64,000 nucleotides of DNA from Bernardetia sp963719525 (GTDB lineage Bacteria > Bacteroidota > Bacteroidia > Cytophagales > Bernardetiaceae). The position numbers and the translations under genes were made by a program. Of the stretch, positions 46,764 to 57,330 are shown in pieces (positions within the stretch are counted from its first letter, which is position 1; every line of letters begins with the position of its first letter). The notes beneath the pieces are model-generated. The model had not been told where the DNA came from, did no database searches, and saw only the letters and a program-made list of their open reading frames with translations. The stretch covers positions 3,732,524 through 3,796,523 of the forward strand of contig CAVRCG010000004.1 in the NCBI GenBank assembly GCA_963719525.1. Direction: 5' to 3'.

Positions 46764-49531
46764 TTACTTGAACAAGTCGAATTTTACGCCTGCATTGAAT
46801 CTTTCATTGTAATATTCTACCTGCATGGTACGCGAGCTGATGCCCTGATAATAGCGCAATGGTTGGTTTGTTAGGTTGTTTACTTCAAAGAAGAATCTCC
46901 AATTAGGGCTGAAAGCATATGAACCATTCAAGTCTAAGAAAGTCTGTTTGTCGTAGAACCTGTCCTCAAAGGCTTCGCCTTCCAATTCATCGATATAATC
47001 GCTGGCGTAGTTCAACGATGCCCTTAACACCAACTTATCTGTTTCGTAAGAAAGTGATGCGTTGAACATGTTTTCAGCGGTACCTGGCAAAGCCAAATCA
47101 TCTGCCTCTCTTCCTTGTATACCCGTAGTGTTCGACTGTGTGTAAGTGTAGTTAAGGTATATTCCTAAACCTTTCCAAATTTGACGCTGTAAAGAAACTT
47201 CAAGTCCATAAATTTCCGCTGTTCCACCGTTTTGGAAAGTGGTGTATTCCAAATCGTTACCGAACTGCGGATCGTTAAAGCCTTCTACACGTTGCTCGTA
47301 GATGAAGTTGTCAAGGTCTTTGTAGAAAATACCTCCCGATACAATTCCAATGTTTTCGAAATAGTTTTCATACATCAAGTCGAAGTTCATTGAAGTTGTC
47401 GCCTCCAAGTTGCCGATTACCACGTACCAATTCCTCGTCATCTGGGCTAAACTTTGCAGATAAGGTACCAAGTCATAATAATTTGGTCTTGCAATGGTGT
47501 TTGTATAAGCAAACCTCAGAATTGAATAATCCGAGAAGTTGTAATTCAAGTGCAAGCCAGGCATGAAGTTCGTGTAGCTCTGCGAAGCCGTCTCTTCAGA
47601 AAAAGTCTCATTGTCTACATCAAGCAAAAAGCCTGTATAATCGATATTTGTGGCTTCAACACGCAAACCAACAATACCCGATAATTTGTCACTTACGCTT
47701 ACATCGGCCATTACGTAACCCGCATAAATATTTTCGTTGGCACTATAATTACCTGGCAAGTATTCTCCTAATTCATCTGTTCTATCAAATAGAGCACTAT
47801 TGTTTAGGTCTAAGCCGCCTAAAAAAGCTGGTGTTACAAACCTACCTGCCCTGTACTGCTCGCCTGCTAAATAGTCTGGGTTGGAGTAGTCTGTATTTGG
47901 CACATCGCCCAATTCTGCACCAAAAGCATCTTCATCAACTGGTTCATAAGAAAAAAAGGCATTGGTTCTTACCTTGTCTTTGGTTCTCAATCGGCCACCA
48001 AACTTCAATACGGTGTTCTTTTGGACGGGAAGGGTGAAATCTAACCTTGCATTAAAGTCTTCATCAAACGTGTCCTGAAACTCTTCAGTGATTTCATTCA
48101 GTCCCACACCCAAATTATCAGATGGGTTGGCTAAAATTGCCAACGGAAACTCAGTATCTCTTAAATCAAGATTTACACTCTGCCCACCCGACCTATAACT
48201 GATGTATCTTTCGTTTGGTCTTTCTTCAGAAGCCTTTGCATAAGTTGCTGACCAAGTCATTTTCAATAGGTCAAACTGGTGTTCTCCTCTTAATGAAATA
48301 TTTCTGTTCCTTTGGTCTTCCAACCTTCTGTTATCAACCCTACCGCCATTGATTCCACCTTTGCTCTGAAACTCAACCCTAGCAGGTACATTATATTGGT
48401 CTGGTCCAGAGAAATATCATCTCCATCGTCAAAAGCGTCATCAATTTGACTTATTCGCATTCTAAAACGGTTTTCCCAATCGTCTCTCCAGTTATAAATA
48501 CCTGAAAGAAATAGCTTATGGTTTTTATTGATTTCATAATCCAAAGCCAAGTTTACACTTCGTCTAATACGTTGAACTTGATATTCTCTAATATCGAATT
48601 CTTCGATTAAGGCTTCTCCGTTATCATCTTGGAACCAAACAGCTTCTACATTGTCTGAACCGAACTCATGATTATTGTAAGAAGCCGAAAATACAACGCC
48701 CAATTTATTATTGGCATAACGATTAGCCGCTACAATGCCACCTGTCCAAATTGGTTTGTCTGAAAGAAAGTTGAAACCAGAGGCCAGGGTACCAGAAACA
48801 CGAGGACCAGTAGGCTCTGAACGAGTAACTAAGTTTACTGAACCACCAATAGCATCGGCATCCATATCGGGCAAAACCGCTTTATTCACCTGAATGGTTT
48901 GGATCATGTCAGAGGGAATCAAATCCAACTGCACATTTCTGTTGTCACCTTCGGCAGAAGGCACTCGCTCACCGTTGATTGTTACAGAATTCAATTGAGG
49001 TGCAAGCCCTCTGATGATAATGTTACGTGCCTCACCTTGGTCGTTTTGAATGGTGATACCGGGAATACGCTTTAGCGCGTCTCCAATATTAGCGTCTGGA
49101 AATCGGCCAATCTGATCGGCAGCTACTACATTGGTAATATTGGCGTTGGTACGCTGTTGGTTCAAGGCCTTGGCCTGTCCTTTCAACCTGTCTCCAATTA
49201 CCATTACTTCACCTGTTTGTGTAAAGCCAGGTTCAAGAGAAATGTTGGCCACAGTAGTTTGCCCAGCAGTGATATTGATCACTTGCTCTAGCTTTTTATA
49301 GCCTACATAAGAAACGGTTACGTTATGAGCACCATCGGCAAGCTCTAAAATGGTGTAATTACCATTTACATCGGTTATTCCGCCCTTGTTAAGGTCGGTA
49401 ATGAATACAGTAGCCCCGGGTAAACCAAGCCCCAATTCGTCTGTAATTTTACCGCTGAGAATTCCATTTTGCGCCATAGCAAAATTGGAAAGCAATAGGG
49501 TAATTGCTAAAGTGTGTAAGAGTCTTTTCAT
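46764..49531 (-). pseudogene. TonB-dependent outer-membrane receptor, one frameshift
   Basis: About 920 aa from ATG 49,531. Signal peptide LLHTLAITLLLSNFAMAQ, CarboxypepD_reg-like domain (GKITDELGLGLPGATVFITD ... YVGYKK), plug (IGDALKRIPGITIQND, IIIRGLAPQLNSVTING), then a barrel ending in FNAGVKFDLF with a terminal aromatic region. A one-base shift near 48,410 separates the N-terminal 410 residues from the barrel; the other frame continues DQYNVPARVEFQSKGG. It imports a ligand across the outer membrane with TonB/ExbBD energy. The phytase downstream on the same strand suggests phytate or its products. The shift may be a read error. Confidence 0.88.
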
Positions 49532-49723
49532 AGATTAGGTTAGATTTTTAATGATGTCCACAAAACTGGTAATCAAACAAAAACTAACTGTTTCGAAAAG
49601 GTTAAGAAAAAGTCAAGAGACCCTGTTTTCATGTTAAGAACACCTTGCAAAACAAGGTTGGTTTGTAGAAAGCTCTTTACATTTTAAGCGCCAATATTAA
49701 GGCTATGTTAATCATGCTATTTC

Positions 49724-49801
49724 ATAAAAAAAGGAGCCCTAGAGCTCCATTTTTCTTAATTTTCTTTTGGCCATCAGGTAGCCCCAAATCACTTTGGGGC
49801 T
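49724..49801 (-). terminator. Two hairpins ending the SDR gene
   Basis: AGCCCCAAA/TTTGGGGCT (49,780-49,801) overlaps the gene end. A second hairpin, GGAGC/GCTCC (49,733-49,748), is followed on the minus strand by a T run. Confidence 0.65.
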
Positions 49802-50670
49802 TAGCCCTTTTTTCCGCGTTGCGCTTCAAGCATGTCCCACATTTCCTGAGGTATCTTTTCTAAATGACTGAATTCGCCAGCACCCATTAGCCATTCGCCA
49901 CCATCAATGGTCACTACTTCGCCATTTACATAGGCCGAATAGTCAGACATTAAATAGGCCGCCAAATTCGCCAATTCTTGGTGCTCTCCTACCCTTCCTA
50001 CTGGTACTAGTTTGGCTGGGTCAAATTTCTTTACCAAATCGCCAGGTAGCAACCTACTCCAAGCACCTTCCGTTGGGAATGGCCCCGGAGCAATGGCGTT
50101 CATTCGTATTTTATATTTTGCCCATTCCACTGCTAAAGAGCGGGTCATTGCCAAAACACCCGCCTTTGCACAAGCCGATGGCACTACATAACCTGAGCCA
50201 GTCCAAGCATAGGTGGTAACTATGTTCAAAACCGTACCCGGTTGTTTGTTCTCAATCCACTTTTTTCCCAAAGCCAGGGTAAAGTTGGTGGTGCCTTTTA
50301 ATACAATATCAATTACCGTGTCGAAAGCCCTGTTCGATAGCCGTTCTGTGGGGCTGATAAAATTACCCGCAGCATTATTTAAGAGTGCATGAATTTGCCC
50401 AAATCTTTCTTCAGTCTCCTTCAACACATTTTCTACTTGTTCGTAGTCTCGTACATCACACTGCACGGCCAACACTTTGCCGCCAGTAGCCGCTTCCATT
50501 TCTTTTGCAGTTTGCTGAAGTACATCAATCTTGCGACTGGTAATTACCAAGTTGGCACCTAATTCAAGGAAATAGGTACCCATGGCACGGCCAAGGCCTG
50601 TACCGCCACCTGTTACTATTATCGTTTGGTCTTTTAGCGCTCCTTCTTTGAGCATTCCGTCTGTTCTCAT
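49801..50670 (-). CDS. SDR oxidoreductase, 2,4-dienoyl-CoA-reductase-like
   Basis: 289 aa from ATG 50,670 (the frame opens upstream at 50,736, but MRTDGMLKEGALKDQT fits the family start). Motifs: TGGGTGLGRA (about residue 22-31), NNAAGNF (about 100), and a Rossmann fold ending VVTIDGGEWL. The segment SACAKAGV occupies the YxxxK place with Cys-Ala instead of Tyr, as in the DECR/PhaB-like subgroup lacking the classical Tyr. GPFPTEGAWSRL is characteristic of dienoyl-CoA reductases. Likely acts on unsaturated fatty-acyl-CoA. Confidence 0.85.
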   Translation of the reverse strand: MRTDGMLKEGALKDQTIIVTGGGTGLGRAMGTYFLELGANLVITSRKIDVLQQTAKEMEAATGGKVLAVQCDVRDYEQVENVLKETEERFGQIHALLNNAAGNFISPTERLSNRAFDTVIDIVLKGTTNFTLALGKKWIENKQPGTVLNIVTTYAWTGSGYVVPSACAKAGVLAMTRSLAVEWAKYKIRMNAIAPGPFPTEGAWSRLLPGDLVKKFDPAKLVPVGRVGEHQELANLAAYLMSDYSAYVNGEVVTIDGGEWLMGAGEFSHLEKIPQEMWDMLEAQRGKKG

Positions 50671-50800
50671 AGTCTTTTTAGCTTCGCTGAACAAGATATA
50701 AATTATTATGCATGCAGCACAATCCTTTAACGCCACCTGTCCATAATAGTCATGATTTTGTGTACTTTAATTTTCATATTTGTCCCTTAAATCGCTCTTT

Positions 50801-51751
50801 ATGAAACAGATTACGCTCTACCTCTCTCTTCTTACCGTTTTATTACTTTCATCCTGTGTGGCTCAAAAAGATTTTGACGCTTTAATGACACAGAAAAATG
50901 GCTTGGAAGCCGATAAAGCACAATTGGAAAACCAACTGTCTGTAGCCAACGAAAAAATCAATCGACTTGAAGTACAGTTGGACAATATGACCACAGAAAA
51001 AAACGCACTTCAGAATGATTTCAATTTGATTGACAAGGAGCTGCGCGAATTAAAAGCCGAACATGGAAGAATTAAGGGCTTGTATGAAAACCTCTTGACT
51101 AATAGCGGTCAGCTGAATCAAGATTTAGCAAGGCAGCAAAAAAGACTGCTCGCCATTGAAGAAGACTTAGGCTTACAGAAAAAACGAAATGAAGAGCTGG
51201 CTGAAGACTTAAGTAAACGCGAAGCCAGGGTAGCAGAGTTGGAAAAACTTATCTCAGACAAGGAAGCGGCCGTTCAAGCATTAAAGAATAAGGTCACCAA
51301 TGCCCTGCTCAACTTTAACGAAGATGATTTAAAGGTAGAAGTGCGTAACGGAAAAGTATATGTGTCGTTGGCAGAGCAGCTTTTGTTTGGTTCGGGCAGT
51401 ATTACCGTAGACGAAAAAGGAGTAAATGCCTTAAAGCAATTGGCCAATGCCATTAAAACCAACCCCGACATTAACATTATGGTAGAAGGCCATACTGACA
51501 ATGTGCCGATTTCTAGAAAAAGTCAATACATGAACGATAACTGGGACTTGAGTGTATTGCGTGCCACTTCTATTGTTAAAATTTTAGTCGATGGTGGTGT
51601 AACTCCATTATCTATTACGGCATCGGGCCGCGGAGAAAGTACTCCTGTAGCGGCAAATGACACCGCTGAAAACAAAGCCAAAAACAGAAGAACTGAAATT
51701 ATCCTGACTCCAAAACTTGATGAACTTTTTCAAATATTAGAAAATTATTAA
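50801..51751 (+). CDS. OmpA-family lipoprotein with coiled coil
   Basis: 316 aa from ATG 50,801. Lipobox LLLSSC (about residues 13-18). A coiled coil follows at about 25-165 (QLENQLSVANEKINRLEVQL type). The C-terminal OmpA/MotB peptidoglycan-binding domain is at about 185-305, with VEGHTDNVPI and the NRRTEIIL end. It probably tethers the outer membrane to the cell wall. The next small membrane-protein gene starts 30 bp downstream and is likely cotranscribed. Confidence 0.92.
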   Translation: MKQITLYLSLLTVLLLSSCVAQKDFDALMTQKNGLEADKAQLENQLSVANEKINRLEVQLDNMTTEKNALQNDFNLIDKELRELKAEHGRIKGLYENLLTNSGQLNQDLARQQKRLLAIEEDLGLQKKRNEELAEDLSKREARVAELEKLISDKEAAVQALKNKVTNALLNFNEDDLKVEVRNGKVYVSLAEQLLFGSGSITVDEKGVNALKQLANAIKTNPDINIMVEGHTDNVPISRKSQYMNDNWDLSVLRATSIVKILVDGGVTPLSITASGRGESTPVAANDTAENKAKNRRTEIILTPKLDELFQILENY

Positions 51752-51781
51752 ACCATTTGTCCTACAATTGATTTAACCGTC

Positions 51782-52039
51782 ATGGCTAAAGAAAACGAAT
51801 TTGCGAACTACTCTTTAGAAGAGTTAGAGAAAAAGAAAAAGCATTTTAAGCGGCTGCAAATCATGATGTTAGTACTTACCGCGGTTTCAGCAATTATCCT
51901 CACCATTGCTGCCTTGGTTAAAAACAATAACCAGGCATATCAGCTCATTCCTTTTTTAGTTATTGCAGGGGTCGTATTTCCGCTATTGGTTTTTAGCCCT
52001 ATCAGAAAAAAAATACAAGCAGAGATTGAAAGTAGGTAA
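51782..52039 (+). CDS. Small two-TM membrane protein
   Basis: 85 aa. A charged N-terminal helix (NYSLEELEKKKKHFKRL) precedes two hydrophobic segments (IMMLVLTAVSAIILTIAALV and LIPFLVIAGVVFPLLVF), with a KKK basic tail. The pattern is common in Cytophagales small unknown membrane proteins. It follows the OmpA gene closely. Confidence 0.75.
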   Translation: MAKENEFANYSLEELEKKKKHFKRLQIMMLVLTAVSAIILTIAALVKNNNQAYQLIPFLVIAGVVFPLLVFSPIRKKIQAEIESR

Positions 52040-52145
52040 GCCTACTTTCAATCTAAGTTTCGGGTAAAGTAAATAGGCGCATTCAAAACACTTCGGTTCA
52101 ACACCGAGTATGAATAATAAGTAGCAATAGCTAAACCTTGAAGCC

Positions 52146-52676
52146 ATGAAGTATTTATTCAGTCTTTTATTTATTATGCTCATACCCAACACCCAAACCC
52201 TATTCGATTTTAAAAAAGATATCAACATAGGTGACTGGTGGATCGTGAATGATACCGTGATGGGCGGGCGATCGAACAGTAGCTTTCGGCTTACCACCGA
52301 AGGTCATGGGCTTTTTTCAGGTACAGTTTCATTAGAGAATAATGGTGGGTTTTCATCCGTACGCTATCAATTTAAAGCCATCAATGTTGAAGCATTCAGC
52401 AAAGTAAGAGTGCGCCTAAAAGGCGATGGAAAGCCCTATGAATTTAGAATAAAATCCGACCGCAGAGATTACTATTCATACATTGCCCCATTCAACACAA
52501 CAGGCGAATGGCAGGAAGTAGAGATTGCCTTGGCAGATATGTACCCCTCTTTCCGTGGACGAAAATTAAACCGCTCCAACTTTTCTAGTGAAAGTATTGA
52601 AGAAGTCGTATTCTTAATTGGCAACAAGAAACCCGAAAGTTTTGAATTGCTGATTGATAAAATAGAGCTCCAGTAG
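52146..52676 (+). CDS. CIA30-family secreted protein
   Basis: 176 aa. A short N-terminal hydrophobic stretch (LFSLLFIMLIP) could be a signal or anchor. The core NIGDWWIVNDTVMGGRSNSS, GTVSLENNGGFSSVR and VRLKGDGKPYEFRIKS matches the CIA30/CBM11-like beta-sandwich first named for complex-I assembly factor 30. In bacteria the role is unclear. Frame intact. Confidence 0.85.
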   Translation: MKYLFSLLFIMLIPNTQTLFDFKKDINIGDWWIVNDTVMGGRSNSSFRLTTEGHGLFSGTVSLENNGGFSSVRYQFKAINVEAFSKVRVRLKGDGKPYEFRIKSDRRDYYSYIAPFNTTGEWQEVEIALADMYPSFRGRKLNRSNFSSESIEEVVFLIGNKKPESFELLIDKIELQ

Positions 52677-52773
52677 CTAGAAGCTCACACTAATATTCTC
52701 GGTAAAGACATTAGTGTCGGAAGAAATTAGGATATTGGAATGTTTAAAGCATCTTCAATCAACCTGCAATCCG

Positions 52774-54442
52774 ATGAAAAAACCAGTCTCCAATCTACTC
52801 TTGTGTCTTATTGTTTTTGTTTTTAGCTGTGGAAATACACAACCCTCCGAAGCTGAAAAGCAATACACCACGAACGAATATCAAGACTTGGTTACGCTAT
52901 TTAAAGAATGGCGAGCTTTCGAAAAACCACCTCAATTGGATGGCGCCCCAGACTATACAGCCGAAACTTTCAACGCTAGAATGAAAGACTTTGAAACGCT
53001 CAGGTCAAGGCTCAATACAATGGACACTAGCGGGTGGTCAATTCCTAATCAGGTAGACTGGATGGTGGTTTGGGCTGAAATGAACGGTTTTGATTTCAAC
53101 CATAAAACCCTAAAACCTTGGGTACGCGACCCTGCCTATTACAAATCGGTGTGGACAGCCAAAAGTGACGTACCCGCGCACGAAGGACCCTACACATCAT
53201 GCCGTGACCGAGCTTTGGACTTATGAGTTTCCATTGACCACGGCTGAAAAAGAGCGACTCATTAAAGACTTAAATGTAATTCCTCCGCTCAACCGTCAAG
53301 CAAAAACGAATTTAACAGGCAACGCACGGGATTTATGGATTACCGGTATCAGAGATATTGAAGAGCAAGGCGCAGTACTTCGTGATTTAAAGAACCGACC
53401 CGACCTGAATGGAGATGCAGCTTTAATCACTGCGATTGACGAAGCGATAGAATCTACCGATGAATTTGTGCAATGGTTGCAAGATGAGTCGGCAACCAAA
53501 GATGGTCCTTCGGGCATCGGCAAAGAAAACTATACTTGGTATCAGCAGAATGTACATTTAGTGCCATTGACTTGGGAAGACGAAGTAACGGTTTTAAAGC
53601 GTGAACTGGCCAGGGCTTGGGCATCGTTAAAACTGGAAGAACACCGAAATAGGAATTTACCAGAATTGGTCGCTGCGGACTCTCCTGAAGCCTATAATAA
53701 AATGGCAGAAGCTGGAGCTGAAAGCTTGTTATCGTTTTTAGACGAGCAAGAAATTGTTACTGTAAAACCTTATTTTGAACCTGCACTTCGTGCTCATTTG
53801 GGCGAATACATTCCTAATGAAAAGCGTAACTTCTTTACCATAGGCGAACATTTCGATCCGCGTCCGCTCTATTCACACTTCTACCATTGGTTTGAATTGG
53901 CCAGAATGGAAAATGAACCGCACAGCAGTGAGATTAGAAAAGGGCCGCTACTCTACAACATTTTCGATTCTAGAAATGAAGGCACGGCCACAGCTGTAGA
54001 AGAAATGTTTATGCAAGCTGGTCTCTATGACGATAGCCCACGAACACGAGAGATTGTCTACATTATGATTGCCCAACGGGCTGCCAGGGGTTTAGGCTCT
54101 TTGTATGCCCATGCTAACGAAATGACCATGGAAGAAGCGGGCAGTATCCATTCTGAATATACACCACGGGGCTGGATGAAGACCGAAAAAGACTTGTTGA
54201 TTTTTGAACAACACCTTTACCTGCGTCAACCTGGATATGGTACGAGCTACATTACAGGGAAGCATCTTTTAGAAGTTGCATTGGCCGATTATGCCAGGGT
54301 AAAAGAACTGAATGGTGAGCCATTTGTGCTAAAAGAATTCTTTGACACCCTGAACAGCATTGGCAGCGTACCCATTGCGCTAGGCCATTGGCAAATGACT
54401 GGCGAAAGTGACCATTTAAAGGAGATTCGAAACGAGAAATAG
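52774..54442 (+). pseudogene. DUF885-like lipoprotein, one frameshift
   Basis: About 555 aa from ATG 52,774 with lipobox IVFVFSCG. Two frames overlap at 53,165-53,226. Removing one C of the CCC near 53,190 joins HEGP to THHAVTELW. The C-terminal half has the DUF885-type YGTSYITGKHLLEVALADYAR followed by LKEFFDTLNSIG. The classical DUF885 HExxxPGH motif is not seen; NEGTATAVEE sits where it might be expected, so metallopeptidase activity is doubtful. The shift could be a read error. Confidence 0.7.
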
Positions 54443-55286
54443 AAAGAATGGGATCAACTTTAGAATTGTCTTGGCAGCTTGTTGATGAAGAACATTAATA
54501 AGGGTGGACTGAGGTAATCAGAAGTTAAGCAGTGATCATACATATTAAGGTATTAGAAGCATATTGTTGAAACTAAGTAATTAACAGAGGCTATTATGAC
54601 AAGCCAATCAGAAAGTGTACAATGTTTATTTAGTCCGTTTCAATATCAACCATATGTTATAATTCTCAAAGATACTGTAAAGCTCTCAACGTATCAATTA
54701 AGATGAGTAATGTCACACTTGCGGATCCATTTTACCACTACCTAACAATCTTTTATCAATGGACTAAACTGAAAGCAGTCATTTGATCTTCACATACTCA
54801 GGCAAATTTCTTCACGCCATAATCAGAAAAAGATACTGTCAATTAAGTATAGCGCATTCTTGTTTCTGTAATAGCACTCAATAAACATGAATAACATAAG
54901 CTTGGGAAAAGAAGAGAGAAAAGTTCAAAAGCAGTTAGGAACAGCAAAAATTTAGAACCTCGGAAGAAAGCAATGACGGATTAGGCCCTACAGTTTTAGC
55001 CCATTGTGTCTTCACCAACAGGCCACAAAAGTTCCATAAACTAGACAAACTGTACAAAAAGAATAGATACTCTCAGACTAGTCATCAAGTTTTTTGATTT
55101 TAATTGTCAATTATTATCAATGCCATTGACATCAAAACTTTAGACCCTTCGTGCCTCAAGGAAAGAAAATGAGCGTTTACGGTTCTATGAGCTCTAACAC
55201 TTTATTAATCATACTGCTATTTGACTCTAACCCGTCTCAGAGTATTTGCTCTGTTGATGTCCTTTTCACCAACAGCCACCAACCAC
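54443..55286. other. Gene-free region of about 840 bp
   Basis: No reading frame of credible length on either strand, and no tRNA-like cloverleaf or strong hairpin. It is more AT-rich than flanking genes. It lies between a plus-strand gene end and a minus-strand gene end, where promoters are not needed, so its length is surprising. It could be a decayed gene or an unrecognised RNA. Confidence 0.5.
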
Positions 55287-56615
55287 CTACTTCCCAGTCT
55301 TCAAGTCTACCCCTTTAAATAAGCGGTACATCAGCACTGCTGCGCGTTTCGATTGCTTTGGTAGCGCACGTAGGTCTCCTGTTTCGTTAATGGTATGGTC
55401 ATCGGCACCCGACATGCCCATGGCGTCAATACCCATTTCTATATAACCCGAGGTAAAAGAAATATCGGCTGCGCCAGCATCGGCTGGGTTTACTGCGCTT
55501 ACTTCACCAAAACCTAAATCTTGGCTTACTGTGCTAAAAAGGTTCATCAACTGGTAATTACCATCGGTAGGTGCAAAAGGCGGGTAGCCTTCAGAAAAAG
55601 TAATGGTAGCATTTGTGCCTGGCAAATGGTCGGCCACAATGCGCTTCATAGTCTCTTGCGTGCGTGTAATTTGTTCTGGAGTCAGGCAGCGGATGTCGCC
55701 TGTTACCACCACATCTTTAGATACCACATTATTCTTACCGAAAGCCGTGCCTGTATTTTCAGATGTCGCATGATTCACTTCTGTGCCACCCGCAATCATT
55801 CCGGGGTTAAAAGTCAAAAACTCCTCTCCTGCCAGTTCATCATAAAATTGGTAGAGAATTCTAGAAGCTTCATAAATAGCACCCGCCCCTACTTTAGGTT
55901 TAAATATTTGCGAAGAATGCGCTGCATTGCCCGTCACGGTTAGTGTCCACCCCGAAGAACTTCTTCTGGCTACATTTACCGTTGCAGGGTTTCCATCTCC
56001 ATTTTCAAAACCCAAGGCCACATCAGCCCATTTGGCAGCGTCAATCAAAGCTTTTTTCGATTCAGACAATGGTGAACCCGAAAGTTCTTCGTCACCCGTC
56101 ATCACTACTGTAATGTTCATGTCTTTTAGTAATCCAGCATCGTGCAATGCCGCCAAAGACTGTAGAATGATTACGTCTCCGCCTTTCATGTCGGCTATGC
56201 CGGGGCCTTTAATCGTATTTTCATCTACCTGCGACCATTCTTGATTGGGGCTGTCAGGCTCAAAAACGGTATCTAAATGACCGATCATTAAAATTTTCTT
56301 GCCTTTTCCTCCTTCTATTCTAGCCACTAAATGCCCAGCACGGTTAAAGGAGCTGCCATCTACCCATTCGGTCTCCATGCCCAAGGCCTCAAACTCCTTC
56401 ATAAGCACATCGCCCACTTGGCGCACTCCTGCAAAATTCATCGTGCCACTGTTGATGTTGATCAATTCTTTCAGCAGCGTTAAATATTGAGGGTTATTGT
56501 CATCTACATACTTAATCAGTTGTTTTTCTGTGCGGTCTAACTGGGCTGACGCAGTAACACAGGTGAAGAATAAGATGAGGACGAAAATGATTCTGAATGG
56601 GTGTTGATCTTTCAT
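55287..56615 (-). CDS. M20-family metallopeptidase (glutamate-carboxypeptidase-like)
   Basis: 442 aa. Signal peptide IIFVLILFFTCVTASAQ, so it acts outside the cytoplasm. Zinc ligands and catalytic residues: GHLDTVFE (His/Asp, about 108), GIADMKGG (about 140), GDEELSGS (Glu-Glu, about 172), later AHSS in the dimerisation domain, and ADDHTINE near the end. Closest architecture is CPG2/carboxypeptidase G, cleaving a C-terminal Glu or similar residue from peptides or folates. Frame intact. Confidence 0.9.
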   Translation of the reverse strand: MKDQHPFRIIFVLILFFTCVTASAQLDRTEKQLIKYVDDNNPQYLTLLKELININSGTMNFAGVRQVGDVLMKEFEALGMETEWVDGSSFNRAGHLVARIEGGKGKKILMIGHLDTVFEPDSPNQEWSQVDENTIKGPGIADMKGGDVIILQSLAALHDAGLLKDMNITVVMTGDEELSGSPLSESKKALIDAAKWADVALGFENGDGNPATVNVARRSSSGWTLTVTGNAAHSSQIFKPKVGAGAIYEASRILYQFYDELAGEEFLTFNPGMIAGGTEVNHATSENTGTAFGKNNVVSKDVVVTGDIRCLTPEQITRTQETMKRIVADHLPGTNATITFSEGYPPFAPTDGNYQLMNLFSTVSQDLGFGEVSAVNPADAGAADISFTSGYIEMGIDAMGMSGADDHTINETGDLRALPKQSKRAAVLMYRLFKGVDLKTGK

Positions 56616-56683
56616 AAAACAATAATAGACAAGATTAAGGGCTTGCGCAACGGCAGTGTGCTTTTGCGCTGGGTTCAGGACAT

Positions 56684-56712
56684 AAAAAAAGTCTGACCAT
56701 GGCCAGACTTTT
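56684..56712 (-). terminator. Terminator of the 56,739-57,161 gene
   Basis: AAAGTCTG (56,688-56,695) pairs with CAGACTTT (56,704-56,711). On the minus strand the hairpin runs into TTTTTTT. Confidence 0.8.
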
Positions 56713-56738
56713 AGATTATCTTATTTTCAAGGGGAATA

Positions 56739-57161
56739 CTATTTCGCTCTCCAAGCTTCTTGTTTGGCGTTTTGGCCTACAGTCACCAACAAACGGGTTG
56801 GCCCTGGCACCAATACCAACTTTACCTCTTGGTCAGGAAAGTCGTCTACCTCAACAGGTACACCTTCACCAAACTCAACATCGTAACTGTATTTACCGCT
56901 TTTATCTCTTTGTAATCGCACATAGTTTTTAGCAAAGTAAGCAATGGGCAAAAGCACATCATTGTCAGGGCAGAACTCATCGTGCACCAAGGCAATGGCC
57001 TCCTCTAACTCGGAGCCAAATTCTTCAATGAAGGCATCCTCCATATCGTGAAGTTCTTCTTCTAAATCATCATAGCGTTCATCGCTATAATCCATGTCGT
57101 CTAACTCATTGATTTTCTCTGCAATTGCGGCAAAATCATCGTTCAGTTTCTCTACATTCAT
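56739..57161 (-). CDS. Conserved acidic protein of unknown function
   Basis: 140 aa. The N-terminal half is very acidic and helical (NELDDMDYSDERYDDLEEEL). The C-terminal half is a compact beta-rich region (YVRLQRDKSGKYSYDVEFG ... VKLVLVPGPTRLLVTVG). No signal peptide, so cytoplasmic. I do not recognise a named family. It is divergent from the phosphohexomutase gene. Confidence 0.7.
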   Translation of the reverse strand: MNVEKLNDDFAAIAEKINELDDMDYSDERYDDLEEELHDMEDAFIEEFGSELEEAIALVHDEFCPDNDVLLPIAYFAKNYVRLQRDKSGKYSYDVEFGEGVPVEVDDFPDQEVKLVLVPGPTRLLVTVGQNAKQEAWRAK

Positions 57162-57330
57162 ATTCTAAATACTAGGCGTAGCACAAAGAATGTAAGTTCA
57201 ATTAAAACATGCAAGGCATAACAGAAAAAGCTTTCCTTAAGACGAATTTCATTTTTAAAAGCAGGTTTAAAACTTAACTTTACGTTTCTGTAAAACTTTC
57301 TTTGACCTATTATTTTTCAATACATATCTT

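Noticed and set aside
47648..48037. A 129-aa plus-strand gene inside the TonB receptor
   Set aside because: Antisense shadow with His/Leu-rich low-complexity translation; the receptor barrel is on the other strand.
51983..52297. Minus-strand frame over the CIA30 gene start
   Set aside because: No homology; overlaps two well-supported plus-strand genes.
55521..56244. Plus-strand open frames inside the M20 peptidase gene
   Set aside because: Antisense to a full-length, motif-complete peptidase; no independent start signals or homology.
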